In this document: piece by piece, positions 17,979 through 25,064 of the stretch
Layout of the letters: the number at the start of each line of letters is the position of its first letter
Position numbering within the stretch: position 1 is the first letter of the stretch
Assembly: GCA_964579305.1 (NCBI GenBank)
Contig: CAZOGY010000010.1
Coordinates: forward strand, 1 to 49,197
DNA length: 49,197 bases
DNA from: JBCBWG01 sp964579305
GTDB taxonomy: Bacteria > Pseudomonadota > Alphaproteobacteria > Rhizobiales > Hyphomicrobiaceae
Direction: 5' to 3'
Program-made: the position numbers and the translations under genes
Notes under the pieces: generated by a model
What the model saw: only the letters and a program-made list of their open reading frames with translations
Databases searched by the model: none
What the model was told of the DNA's origin: nothing

Positions 17979-19490
17979 TTATGTGTCGCCCATCCGGCGC
18001 CAGTTGTTGCGCAGAACCGCCGTGAGGTCGGCAACCGTGTGATCGGAAGCTTTGACGCCCCGGGTCGCGGCAACGCCCATCGAAGCGAAAACATTGGCAT
18101 AGGCGGATTGGATCTCCGCATAGGCCAAGTCACGCTTGGTTTCGGAGACCAACAGGTTCATTTCTTCGCGGATCGCCGTTTGTTCGCTGACCTTGCCGGC
18201 CGCAAGCGCCTGGCGGATTTGATAGACAATCTTTTGCTGCACACCGGCAAGGCGGGCCGCGGCGACAAACTTCCGGCGCGCATGGAATAGTCGGATCCGG
18301 CTGACGTGCACTTGCGTCATCACGGCCATGGTCACCGCAAGTGCGCGGCGGTTGAGCAGGTCTTCCTTCGCGTCGATTTCGGCTTTGCGCGCTGGATAGG
18401 AAAAGACCTTGATCAGGTTCCAACTGGCCTGTGCGCCCCAAGACACCCAGTTGCTATTAAACAGGTAATCATTGCTGTTCCAGTTTGGTGCGGTCGAAAA
18501 TGACACCCCTGGAAGCATTTCCAAAATGGCGGCTTCGGCGTCGCGCTCGTTGATACGCTTGTTATAGCCGACCTCGCGAAGTTCAGAGCGCTGTGTCAAA
18601 GCTGTTTTGACCATCTGCCGCGGCGTCAAGGCAATTGGCTTGGGCGGTGTCATCCGGCCCGGCACCATGACGGAAAACCGTTTTCCGGGCGCAATATTCA
18701 TAAGTGCGGCGAGTTGCGATTTCGCAGTGCTCAGCTCTGCGTGGAGTTGTCGGATCTCGCGTTGGATCTCGATGAGTTCGCGCTCGTAGGTCAACGCCGC
18801 AAGCGGCGAACTCTCACCTGTCCCGATCAACCGTTGATTGTCGCGCAGGGCACGCTCGACGCGCTGATCAAGGCGACTGAGGCGCCGGATCAGCCTGGCC
18901 GCGGTAACAGCACGCCAGTATGTCGTGCGGACCTCTTCGATGATGCGAAGCACAACCCGGCGCCGCGCCTCTTCAGCAAGCAAAGCCTTGTCGGCAGCTT
19001 GCCGGGCCCTGATCCAGGACAAGCCGAAATCAAGGATATGCCAACTGAATTTCAGATCAGCCGTTTGCACGTACCGCTCTGATGACGACGACGCGGTGAG
19101 CGATTCCTCGCCGACACTGCGCGGGCCGATCAGGCGGACACTGCTGCCCCCCGAGTAGTTATCGCGATCGGCGAAACCTGCGTTCGCAACGAGGTTGGGC
19201 AGTTTGGAGTAGTGTGCAACCCGCAACTCCCGCTCGCGGAGCGCGACCTGCATAATCTCAACCTGGTGGTCCAGGTTATGCTTGATGGCGCGGGCCATCG
19301 CCTCGTGCAGCGTAATGGGCCGTGAGGCCGGTACCTGCTCTTGTTCAAGCTGGGCCTTGCTCCGTTCCGCAAGACTGGTGAGTTTTGCCTCATTGAACGG
19401 TTGCGGCGTCACGGCGCAGCCGCCCATGACAATTGCCACAGCGCCGACCAATCCAAATTGTCGCCGCTTGTGTCCCACACTCAGCCCCAA
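17979..19490 (-). CDS. TolC-family outer-membrane efflux lipoprotein, 503 aa
   Basis: Outer-membrane channel of the TolC type. The N-terminus has a basic start (KRR), a hydrophobic stretch and a lipobox-like VMGGC, so it is probably a lipoprotein. Two homologous halves of long helical repeats follow, with TolC-type segments such as HEAMARAIKHNLDHQ near the start of the first half and ARKAEIDAKEDLLNRRALAV in the second. The listed start is TTG 19490; GTG at 19478, preceded by GGGG, would remove four residues and fits the signal peptide equally well. It is first in the minus-strand order TolC, adaptor, GAF-HlyD, M50-HlyD, giant protein, with 174 bp before the next gene. That spacer holds an imperfect 8-bp hairpin (about 17924-17951), so partial termination there is possible. 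Confidence 0.85.
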   Translation of the reverse strand: MGLSVGHKRRQFGLVGAVAIVMGGCAVTPQPFNEAKLTSLAERSKAQLEQEQVPASRPITLHEAMARAIKHNLDHQVEIMQVALRERELRVAHYSKLPNLVANAGFADRDNYSGGSSVRLIGPRSVGEESLTASSSSERYVQTADLKFSWHILDFGLSWIRARQAADKALLAEEARRRVVLRIIEEVRTTYWRAVTAARLIRRLSRLDQRVERALRDNQRLIGTGESSPLAALTYERELIEIQREIRQLHAELSTAKSQLAALMNIAPGKRFSVMVPGRMTPPKPIALTPRQMVKTALTQRSELREVGYNKRINERDAEAAILEMLPGVSFSTAPNWNSNDYLFNSNWVSWGAQASWNLIKVFSYPARKAEIDAKEDLLNRRALAVTMAVMTQVHVSRIRLFHARRKFVAAARLAGVQQKIVYQIRQALAAGKVSEQTAIREEMNLLVSETKRDLAYAEIQSAYANVFASMGVAATRGVKASDHTVADLTAVLRNNWRRMGDT

Positions 19491-19605
19491 TGGCGCATCC
19501 GCTGCATCGCCCCCGATCAGCGTTAGCCAGCCGCCTTAAATCTCCGTGCACCTGCACGACGAAGTTTTACGTTTTGCGCGCACGTCCCCCCCACAGACAA
19601 TCTAG

Positions 19606-19614
19606 TTATCCACA
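19606..19614. promoter_or_regulatory. Perfect DnaA-box 9-mer (TTATCCACA)
   Basis: A single exact TTATCCACA lies in the 253-bp spacer upstream of the TolC-led operon. No cluster of boxes, AT-rich unwinding element or replication gene is nearby, so it is not an origin. It may be a chance match or a DnaA-responsive regulatory site. Confidence 0.4.
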
Positions 19615-19620
19615 GGAAAT

Positions 19621-19640
19621 CCCAAAGTCACGTGTTTGGG
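19621..19640. repeat. Inverted repeat downstream of soxA
   Basis: CCCAAA and TTTGGG flank an 8-nt spacer containing CACGTG. It lies about 100 nt past the soxA stop on the minus strand, where it is followed by ATTTCC rather than a true T-run. It is either a weak terminator of the sox operon or an operator for the TolC-led operon. Confidence 0.35.
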
Positions 19641-19743
19641 GTGGCGGTGTGCGCGGCAGGCAACGCGAATCACTGGCTGCGCTCGATCAAAAGCGAGCAG
19701 CACTGCAAAACAGATTGCTCAAGCCGTTGAAAAGGAGTGCGTT

Positions 19744-20544
19744 TTACCGGCGTAGCCCTGGCGTTTCGATGGGCTGGCCTTCCGCGCGCACCGCGAGGAA
19801 CAGCTCAAGCGCCAGATGCTCAGGCGAGCCAGGCGCGAACACGGTGGCGCGCACGCCCTGCTGACAGGCTTTGAGCCTGCGGTGAAGCGACCCCAGGCCT
19901 TGCCAAGTCAATCGATAAGCCGGATAGCCCGTGCCCAAGCCACTTGAGATCGTGTCCGCGCGCAATTTTTGCCCCACGTTGTCACGGTGGCATTGCGCGC
20001 ACGCAAGGTTGAGTTGGCCCTGACGCTGCATCCACAGCGTGCGGCCGGCATCAACATGCTTTGCAGCAGCGCCATCCACTGAGACTTGAACGGGCTGGCC
20101 CCGCGATTGGTGCGCCACGTAGGCGGTCAGGGCCAGCAGTTCCTGGCTCTCATAGGCGAATGCATCCGCATTTTGCTGGGATGTGCGACACCGATTGATC
20201 CGCAGTTCCAGGTTCAACAGGTCGCCGGTTTTGGGATCGACCGCCGGGTAGCGTGTCGCCGCGCCATCCATGCTGCTTGCCGCATCGCCGTGGCAATCCG
20301 CGCAGGACTTAACATCGGCCGCAGGCGCTTGCCCCCACAAACGCTCACCTTCAAGCACCCAAAGCATGCCGCGATTGCGATCCGGATCACGCTGCTCTGC
20401 CTGCAATGCTTCCGACAGGAATACGAACCCCGAGCGAAGTCGCTCCGCGTCCGCGCCAGTGACAGCAGGGATCAGCAATGGGGATGCCACCGCCACCGCC
20501 ACCGCCGCACAGGTAAGCGCCAGCACGGCTCTCGCAAGCGTCAT
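19744..20544 (-). CDS. soxA: SoxA, di-haem c-type cytochrome subunit of L-cysteine S-thiosulfotransferase, 266 aa
   Basis: Periplasmic subunit that, with SoxX, oxidatively couples a sulfur substrate to the SoxY carrier cysteine. The ATG at 20544 overlaps the soxZ stop (ATGA) and opens a clean signal peptide (MTLARAVLALTCAAVAVAVA). An in-frame extension to 20604 lies wholly within soxZ and is rejected. Two haem motifs are present: CADCH (81-85) and CAQCH (182-186). NRC119 is the expected thiolate ligand of haem 1, and C227 in LKACQQG matches the SoxA active-site cysteine that ligates the second haem. The C-terminus ALELFLAVRAEGQPIETPG is typical of the family. It is the last gene of the operon; soxB and soxCD do not follow it. 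Confidence 0.93.
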   Translation of the reverse strand: MTLARAVLALTCAAVAVAVASPLLIPAVTGADAERLRSGFVFLSEALQAEQRDPDRNRGMLWVLEGERLWGQAPAADVKSCADCHGDAASSMDGAATRYPAVDPKTGDLLNLELRINRCRTSQQNADAFAYESQELLALTAYVAHQSRGQPVQVSVDGAAAKHVDAGRTLWMQRQGQLNLACAQCHRDNVGQKLRADTISSGLGTGYPAYRLTWQGLGSLHRRLKACQQGVRATVFAPGSPEHLALELFLAVRAEGQPIETPGLRR

Positions 20545-20864
20545 GATGGTGTAACGGTCAGCGTGCGCGTTTCGACGGCCTGCTTGCCGCCGTCCTCGGT
20601 CCACGTAAAGCGGAATTCACCGGTCCGCGTGGCCGTTACCCTCACTTCAAAAACCGGATTGGCCGCAATGCCTGGAAACAGCTCCGTCCGGAAAATTTCT
20701 CGATCATCGAAGTGAACCGAAAAGGTATGGATAATCCGGCGCGGCCGCGAGTTCTCAGGCGAGCGGCTGTAACCGCGAAACATGGGATGCGCAATCAGAG
20801 CGCGGATATTTATCGTCTCGCCCGGCTTCGCCGTTTCGGGCATCACGATGCGACGCAAACGCAT
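20541..20864 (-). CDS. soxZ: SoxZ, sulfur-carrier partner subunit, 107 aa
   Basis: Forms the SoxYZ heterodimer that carries sulfur intermediates on a SoxY cysteine in the periplasm. The length is typical. Family features include RALIAHPMFRGYSR near residue 30, HTFSVHFDDREIFRTEL in the centre, and an Ig-like C-terminal half (VRVTATRTGEFRFTWTEDGG). There is no signal peptide, as expected for a subunit exported together with SoxY. A strong AAGGAG lies 6 nt before the ATG, overlapping the end of soxY. Its stop overlaps the soxA start by ATGA. Confidence 0.93.
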   Translation of the reverse strand: MRLRRIVMPETAKPGETINIRALIAHPMFRGYSRSPENSRPRRIIHTFSVHFDDREIFRTELFPGIAANPVFEVRVTATRTGEFRFTWTEDGGKQAVETRTLTVTPS

Positions 20865-20875
20865 AACCGGCTCCT

Positions 20876-21515
20876 TCAGCTTTCATCGAGGCATGCGGCA
20901 AGCGCCACGACCGTCTCTGCGGTCCCCTCAAACAGGGAGCCATCACCCATTTCAGCGATTGCATGGACGATTTGCGTCGTCGCCAACCGGATGTTGGTGC
21001 TGATGTCCGGTGTCAGCGAACCCGGCCCGAAATGAAATCGGGCGATCAGTGCAATCGGGTTTTGTTCCGACAGTATGTGAACGAATTTGACATGGTCATC
21101 CTGCGTTTGCGGACTTTGGACGACAAAGCGCATCGGAACCGAGGTGCCGTTTTCCGAGATCCGCGGGATTTCAAGTTGAATGCGGCCCGTTTGCGTTTTT
21201 CGCCCCTGCAACAGCTCCGCCCGCGCATCCAGGTAAAGCTGCGTTGGCTCAGCGGGAACCTCGGGTGGTGCGCCGGNNNNNNNNNNNNNNNNNNNNNNNN
21301 NNNNNNNNNNNNNNNNNNNNNNNNNNNNNNNNNNNNNNNNNNNNNNNNNNNNNNNNNNNNNNNNNNNNNNNNNNNNGTGCGCCGGTTTGCGCGCGAGCAC
21401 CTTTTGGCAAGGCGGTCAAAATTGCAGCGGCCGCGGCGCCTGCAAGGACCCCGCGCCGATGCATCAGGAGCTCCCCAGCACCGGCCAAAGCTGATTGGTT
21501 CGGCTTGGTTTTCAT
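20876..21515 (-). CDS. soxY: SoxY-family sulfur carrier, interrupted by an N-gap; non-canonical C-terminus
   Basis: Carrier subunit partnering SoxZ. The ATG at 21515 has AAAGGA upstream; a later in-frame ATG at 21464 would place twin arginines (MHRRGVLAG) closer to the start, giving a Tat-type signal ending GARAQ. The core segments RIQLEIPRISENGTSVPMRF, DDHVKFVHILSEQNP, ARFHFGPG and RLATTQIVHAIAEMGDGS identify SoxY. 100 Ns (21277-21376) sit in the coding region and shift the apparent frame. The nine bases GTGCGCCGG occur on both sides; overlapping them gives an uninterrupted 176-aa protein reading QTGAPPEVPAEPT across the join. Canonical SoxY ends in GGCGG with the carrier cysteine; this one ends AACLDES, with its cysteine four residues before the terminal residue. 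It may be a specialised carrier. Confidence 0.85.
21277..21376. other. Scaffold gap (100 N), probably spurious
   Basis: Exactly 100 Ns, the usual placeholder for an unknown distance. Both flanks contain GTGCGCCGG, ending just left of the gap and starting just right of it. Collapsing this overlap restores the soxY reading frame, so the real sequence probably has no gap here. Confidence 0.9.
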
Positions 21516-21531
21516 GGCCTCGTCCTTTCGC

Positions 21532-22068
21532 TCAATCCGACAGCTGCGGATCAGGCGCCTGTTGCCCGGTCAGCGACGCGAGCCAGGCAACGACATCCTC
21601 AACTTGCTGCGCAGTCAGCGCGGGAGCGCCCCGAAACCGAGGCGCGACCCGGCGTAAGTCGCGCACGCGATGATACGGCGGCATCAAGGTGTCCGGGTTG
21701 ACACGGGTGCGGTCGACCAAAGTGAGGCGGATTTCACCTGGGCTGAGGCGAAGTCCGACCCCGGCCAGATCGGGACCGAGATCACCCTGGAAAGGTTCGC
21801 TCGGAACTGGAACCTGGTGGCAGATCAGGCAGTTGCCGACAGCGCGGTCGAGCACGATGGCGCGACCGCGCGCGGGATCACCAGTCTTGCCGGCCAATGG
21901 CGCCGGGATTGCGCCATCGACAATCTCATACGGGGCGACGCGCGGTTGCGACGCTGGCACCTCCGGCTCTTGGGCCGATGCGGTGGCGGCTGCCAGGCCA
22001 ATAAGTCCTAACGCCGCGCGCTGGAGCCATTGGCGCCGGTTATTGTCCTTGCGCACCGCGCCCGCCAT
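21532..22068 (-). CDS. soxX: SoxX, mono-haem c-type cytochrome subunit, 178 aa
   Basis: Periplasmic partner of SoxA that accepts electrons from the thiosulfotransferase reaction. The ATG at 22068 overlaps the stop of the molybdopterin subunit (TAATG), a sign of translational coupling. A longer in-frame ORF to 22194 lies inside that gene and is rejected. The start gives a basic N-terminus (RKDNNRRQW) and a signal peptide ending ATASAQ. The haem motif is CLICH (80-84). Downstream, GDLGPDLAGVG, RVNPDTLMPPYH (probable distal methionine ligand) and ALTAQQVEDVVAWLASL match SoxX. soxY starts 16 nt later. Confidence 0.92.
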   Translation of the reverse strand: MAGAVRKDNNRRQWLQRAALGLIGLAAATASAQEPEVPASQPRVAPYEIVDGAIPAPLAGKTGDPARGRAIVLDRAVGNCLICHQVPVPSEPFQGDLGPDLAGVGLRLSPGEIRLTLVDRTRVNPDTLMPPYHRVRDLRRVAPRFRGAPALTAQQVEDVVAWLASLTGQQAPDPQLSD

Positions 22069-24269
22069 TACGCCCTCAACGACTGGTCCTTTATCGGCAA
22101 ATGCCGAATGCGCTTGCCCGTGGCTGCTGCGATCGCGTTCAAAACGGCAGGTGCGGCAACGGCGATCGTCGGCTCGCCGACACCGCCCCACCATCCGCCG
22201 GATGGCATGACGATCGTTTCGACCTTTGGCATTTCCGCCATTGACAACGGGCGGTAGGTGTCAAAGTTCTGCTCAACAACGCGTCCGTTTTCGACCGTGC
22301 AGGCTTGATGGAGCATCGCGCCCAGACCGTAGACGAACGACCCCTCAACCTGCATTTCCACCAGGCGCGGATTGACGACGTGGCCAGGGTCGGTCGCTGC
22401 AATAATGCGGTGCATTTTCAGTTGCCCGTCATCGCTGACCGAAACTTCGGCACACGCCGCAGTGTAAGCGCCGAACGAGCGGCACAGGGAAAGTCCGCGA
22501 CCCTGAACGCCTTCCGGCATGTCGCCACCCCACCCCGCGCGCTCTGCGACCGCGTTGAGAACGGCAGCCGCTTTGGGCTGGTTGCCAAGCAACTTGAGGC
22601 GGAATTCAAGCGGGTCGACACCGGCTTCGGCGGCCAACTCGTCCAGGAAGCACTCCAGGTAGACGGCGTTTTGGTTGACGTTCACGCCGCGCCAGAAGCC
22701 GGGCGGCACATGCGGATTGCGCATGGCATGCTCAACCTTCAGGTTGGCCGGCGCATAGCAAATCGCATGGTCATTCTTGGTCGGGTTGGCCGGATCGTCG
22801 GGCATCATGCCCTGGAACACCAGGAAATCCATGCCATTGCGCAGGGCGCCCGGCCGCACCGCTGCCAGGATCGACTGCCCGGACAGACGCACGTTCAAGG
22901 CAACGAGGTTGCCCTCTTCGTCGAGGCCGCCGGTCAGCTTTGCCATCGTGATTGGATGGTAGAAGCCATGCGCCATGTCCTCTTCCCGGCTCCAGATCAG
23001 CTTGACCGGGGTGCCTGGCATCTGCTTGGCAATCAGAACGGCTTGGCGCACGAAGTCGTGGAACGCGCCACGCCTGCCGAAGCCGCCGCCCAAGTGGATC
23101 TTGTAGACGTCGCATTTTTCCTGGGGCAGGCCGGCAGCACTTGCGGCCGCAGCTAAAGCCGCTTCGCCGTTCTGCGTTGGACACCAGACTTCGCACTTGT
23201 CAGCCGTCCACACGGCCATGGCGTTCATCGGCTCAAGCGTGGCGTGGTTCTGATGCGGATAACCGTATTCAGCCGTGAGCGTCTTGGCCGCCGTTTTCAT
23301 CGCCGCATCGGCATCGCCGATCTTGTTGCCGACAAACACATCTTTGTCGGACGTCAGCCCCTCTCGCAGCGTTTCGGCGAACTTTTCACTGCTTTCGTCG
23401 CCGTAGAGGCCTTCGTCCCAAGTGATTTCAACGGCATCCAACGCGGTTTTGGCGCGCCACCACGTATCGGCAACAACCGCCACGGCGTCATCGCCGACCT
23501 GCAGCACGGCTTTGACGCCGGGCATGCCTTTGGCCTTGCTGTCGTCAAACGACGCCACCGTTCCTCCGAACACAGGGCACGCCTTGATCGCGGCGTTGAC
23601 CATGTTTGGCAGCGTCAAGTCGATGCCGTACTTCAGCGAACCGTCGACTTTCGGCGCGGTATCGAGGCGCGCGAGCGGCTGGCCGATCACCTTCCAGTCT
23701 TTGGGGTCTTTCAGTTTCACGTCCGACGGCGGGGCAAGCTTCGCGGCGGCTTCGGCGACTTTGCCGTAGCTTGTCGACCGGCCAGAGCCAGCGTGCGTGA
23801 GCATGCTTTTGGCGGCGCTCACTTCTGAAACCGGCACGCCCCATGCGTTCGCCGCGGCCTGCTTGAGCATTTCCCGGGCGGCGGCACCGCCACGGCGGAC
23901 GTAGTCGTGTGACGAGCGGATTCCGCGGGAGCCGCCGGTTGAAAAGCTGCCCCAGACGCGGTCACGGCGCAGGTTCTCACCTGGCGTCGGGTACTCGGTC
24001 GTCACTTTAGACCAGTCGCACTCAAGCTCTTCGGCGACCATCTGGGCAAGACCGGTCAATGTGCCTTGGCCCATCTCGGAGCGCGCGATGCGCACGACGA
24101 CTGTATCGTCGGGTTCGATGACCACCCAGGCATTGACCTCGGGCATGTCGGTGCCCTGGGCGCGGGCAGTGCTTGCCAGCGGTACGTGGAAGCCGAGTGA
24201 TAGGCCACCTGCGGCCGCTGCAGTGCCGACAACGAACGTGCGTCGGGAAACGGCAGTTGCGTGAGACAT
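22068..24269 (-). CDS. Tat-exported xanthine dehydrogenase-family molybdopterin-binding subunit, 733 aa
   Basis: Large subunit of a periplasmic molybdenum hydroxylase resembling isoquinoline 1-oxidoreductase and aldehyde-oxidising IorB-type enzymes. The ATG at 24269 follows GGGAGGA by 6 nt. A Tat signal (SRRTFVVG) opens the protein. Typical motifs are RSEMGQGTLTGLAQMVAEEL near residue 65, GGGFGRRG near 393-400 (molybdopterin binding), PPGFWRGVNVNQNA, and GVGEPTIAVAAPAV near 695, whose glutamate is the expected catalytic base. The [2Fe-2S] subunit gene is 11 nt upstream and soxX overlaps the stop codon by one base. The substrate cannot be read from sequence. Position in the sox operon suggests electron transfer to SoxX/SoxA-like cytochromes or action on a sulfur compound, but this is inference. 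Confidence 0.9.
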   Translation of the reverse strand: MSHATAVSRRTFVVGTAAAAGGLSLGFHVPLASTARAQGTDMPEVNAWVVIEPDDTVVVRIARSEMGQGTLTGLAQMVAEELECDWSKVTTEYPTPGENLRRDRVWGSFSTGGSRGIRSSHDYVRRGGAAAREMLKQAAANAWGVPVSEVSAAKSMLTHAGSGRSTSYGKVAEAAAKLAPPSDVKLKDPKDWKVIGQPLARLDTAPKVDGSLKYGIDLTLPNMVNAAIKACPVFGGTVASFDDSKAKGMPGVKAVLQVGDDAVAVVADTWWRAKTALDAVEITWDEGLYGDESSEKFAETLREGLTSDKDVFVGNKIGDADAAMKTAAKTLTAEYGYPHQNHATLEPMNAMAVWTADKCEVWCPTQNGEAALAAAASAAGLPQEKCDVYKIHLGGGFGRRGAFHDFVRQAVLIAKQMPGTPVKLIWSREEDMAHGFYHPITMAKLTGGLDEEGNLVALNVRLSGQSILAAVRPGALRNGMDFLVFQGMMPDDPANPTKNDHAICYAPANLKVEHAMRNPHVPPGFWRGVNVNQNAVYLECFLDELAAEAGVDPLEFRLKLLGNQPKAAAVLNAVAERAGWGGDMPEGVQGRGLSLCRSFGAYTAACAEVSVSDDGQLKMHRIIAATDPGHVVNPRLVEMQVEGSFVYGLGAMLHQACTVENGRVVEQNFDTYRPLSMAEMPKVETIVMPSGGWWGGVGEPTIAVAAPAVLNAIAAATGKRIRHLPIKDQSLRA

Positions 24270-24280
24270 CTGTTCCTCCC

Positions 24281-24745
24281 TCAGCCTTGATTGGTTTTGT
24301 TGCCGGCGGCGGCGTGGATCGCCTGGCGCACGCGCTGATAGGTGCCGCAACGGCAGACATTGGTCATTTGCGCGTCAATGTCTTCATCGCTGGGGTTGGG
24401 ATTGTCTCGCAGCAGCGCCGCAGCGGCCATGATCATCCCGGTTTGACAGTAACCGCACTGTGGCACGTCCATTCCCAGCCAAACCTTTTGGACTGGGTGG
24501 CTCGCGTCCGGCGACAGCCCCTCGATAGTGGTGATCTTTTGCTCCGCCGTCAGCGCGTTGACCGGGAGAACGCACGAGCGCTGCGGGACCCCATCAACAT
24601 GGACTGTGCACGCGCCGCACTGCGCGATGCCGCAGCCATATTTGGTGCCCGTCAAACCAAGTTGCTCGCGCAGAAACCAGAGCAGCGGCGTGCTGCCCTC
24701 AACCCCCACGTCGACGTCCTGACCATTTACGTTGAGCTTGGCCAT
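24281..24745 (-). CDS. [2Fe-2S] subunit of molybdenum hydroxylase (IorA/CoxS-like), 154 aa
   Basis: Small electron-transfer subunit with two [2Fe-2S] clusters. The ATG at 24745 is preceded by AGGGAG and starts MAKLNVNGQDVDV, as in the family; the in-frame extension to 24817 has no support. The plant-ferredoxin-like cluster uses C38, C43, C46 and C58. The C-terminal helical-domain cluster uses C97, C100, C131 and C133 (PQCGYCQTGM and VCRCGTYQR). There is no signal peptide, so it probably travels through Tat bound to the large subunit. It is the first gene of the operon leading into the large subunit and soxXYZA, and lies divergent from the LysR gene. Confidence 0.92.
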   Translation of the reverse strand: MAKLNVNGQDVDVGVEGSTPLLWFLREQLGLTGTKYGCGIAQCGACTVHVDGVPQRSCVLPVNALTAEQKITTIEGLSPDASHPVQKVWLGMDVPQCGYCQTGMIMAAAALLRDNPNPSDEDIDAQMTNVCRCGTYQRVRQAIHAAAGNKTNQG

Positions 24746-25064
24746 TGTTTCACTCCCTGAAGGTCCGCGCCTGCGGCGTACCGGTCGCACCGACAATAGT
24801 CGTAGATCATGGCACATGACATCGGTGTGGCAATGCGCTCACGATTTTGTTGGTCGGGACCCGCGCGCGCACGTGCCAACGATTGCAACAACACGAGAGT
24901 TTCAGGTCGCGGCTCAAGATTTCCCGGCGCCGGATACGGTTTGGCATGTCGCACGGTCTACATGACGCGCCTGGCATCGTTGTGATAGCCAATTGGCATC
25001 GGACCTCGGGCGGCTAAGGCATTAAACTCGTGCGCATCGGCAGTTAGATTTCCGGGTCGAGCCC
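24746..25064. promoter_or_regulatory. Divergent control region between the Mo-hydroxylase/sox operon and lysR
   Basis: A 319-bp stretch without a credible gene. TGGCAT occurs three times near the lysR side: 24942-24947, 24972-24977 and 24994-24999. The last two extend to TGGCATCG and lie 22 bp apart, two helical turns. The rightmost copy overlaps the perfect palindrome GCCAATTGGC (24988-24997). A LysR-type regulator commonly binds such dyads between its own gene and a divergent target, so this is the best operator candidate. I could not assign confident -35/-10 boxes for either direction. Confidence 0.45.

Noticed and set aside
19600..19640. Replication origin suggested by a DnaA box
   Set aside because: Only one box, no AT-rich element and no dnaA, repABC or similar gene nearby.
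20876..21515. soxY as a frameshifted pseudogene
   Set aside because: The frame change comes from the arbitrary length of the N-gap; the 9-bp flank overlap restores one open frame.
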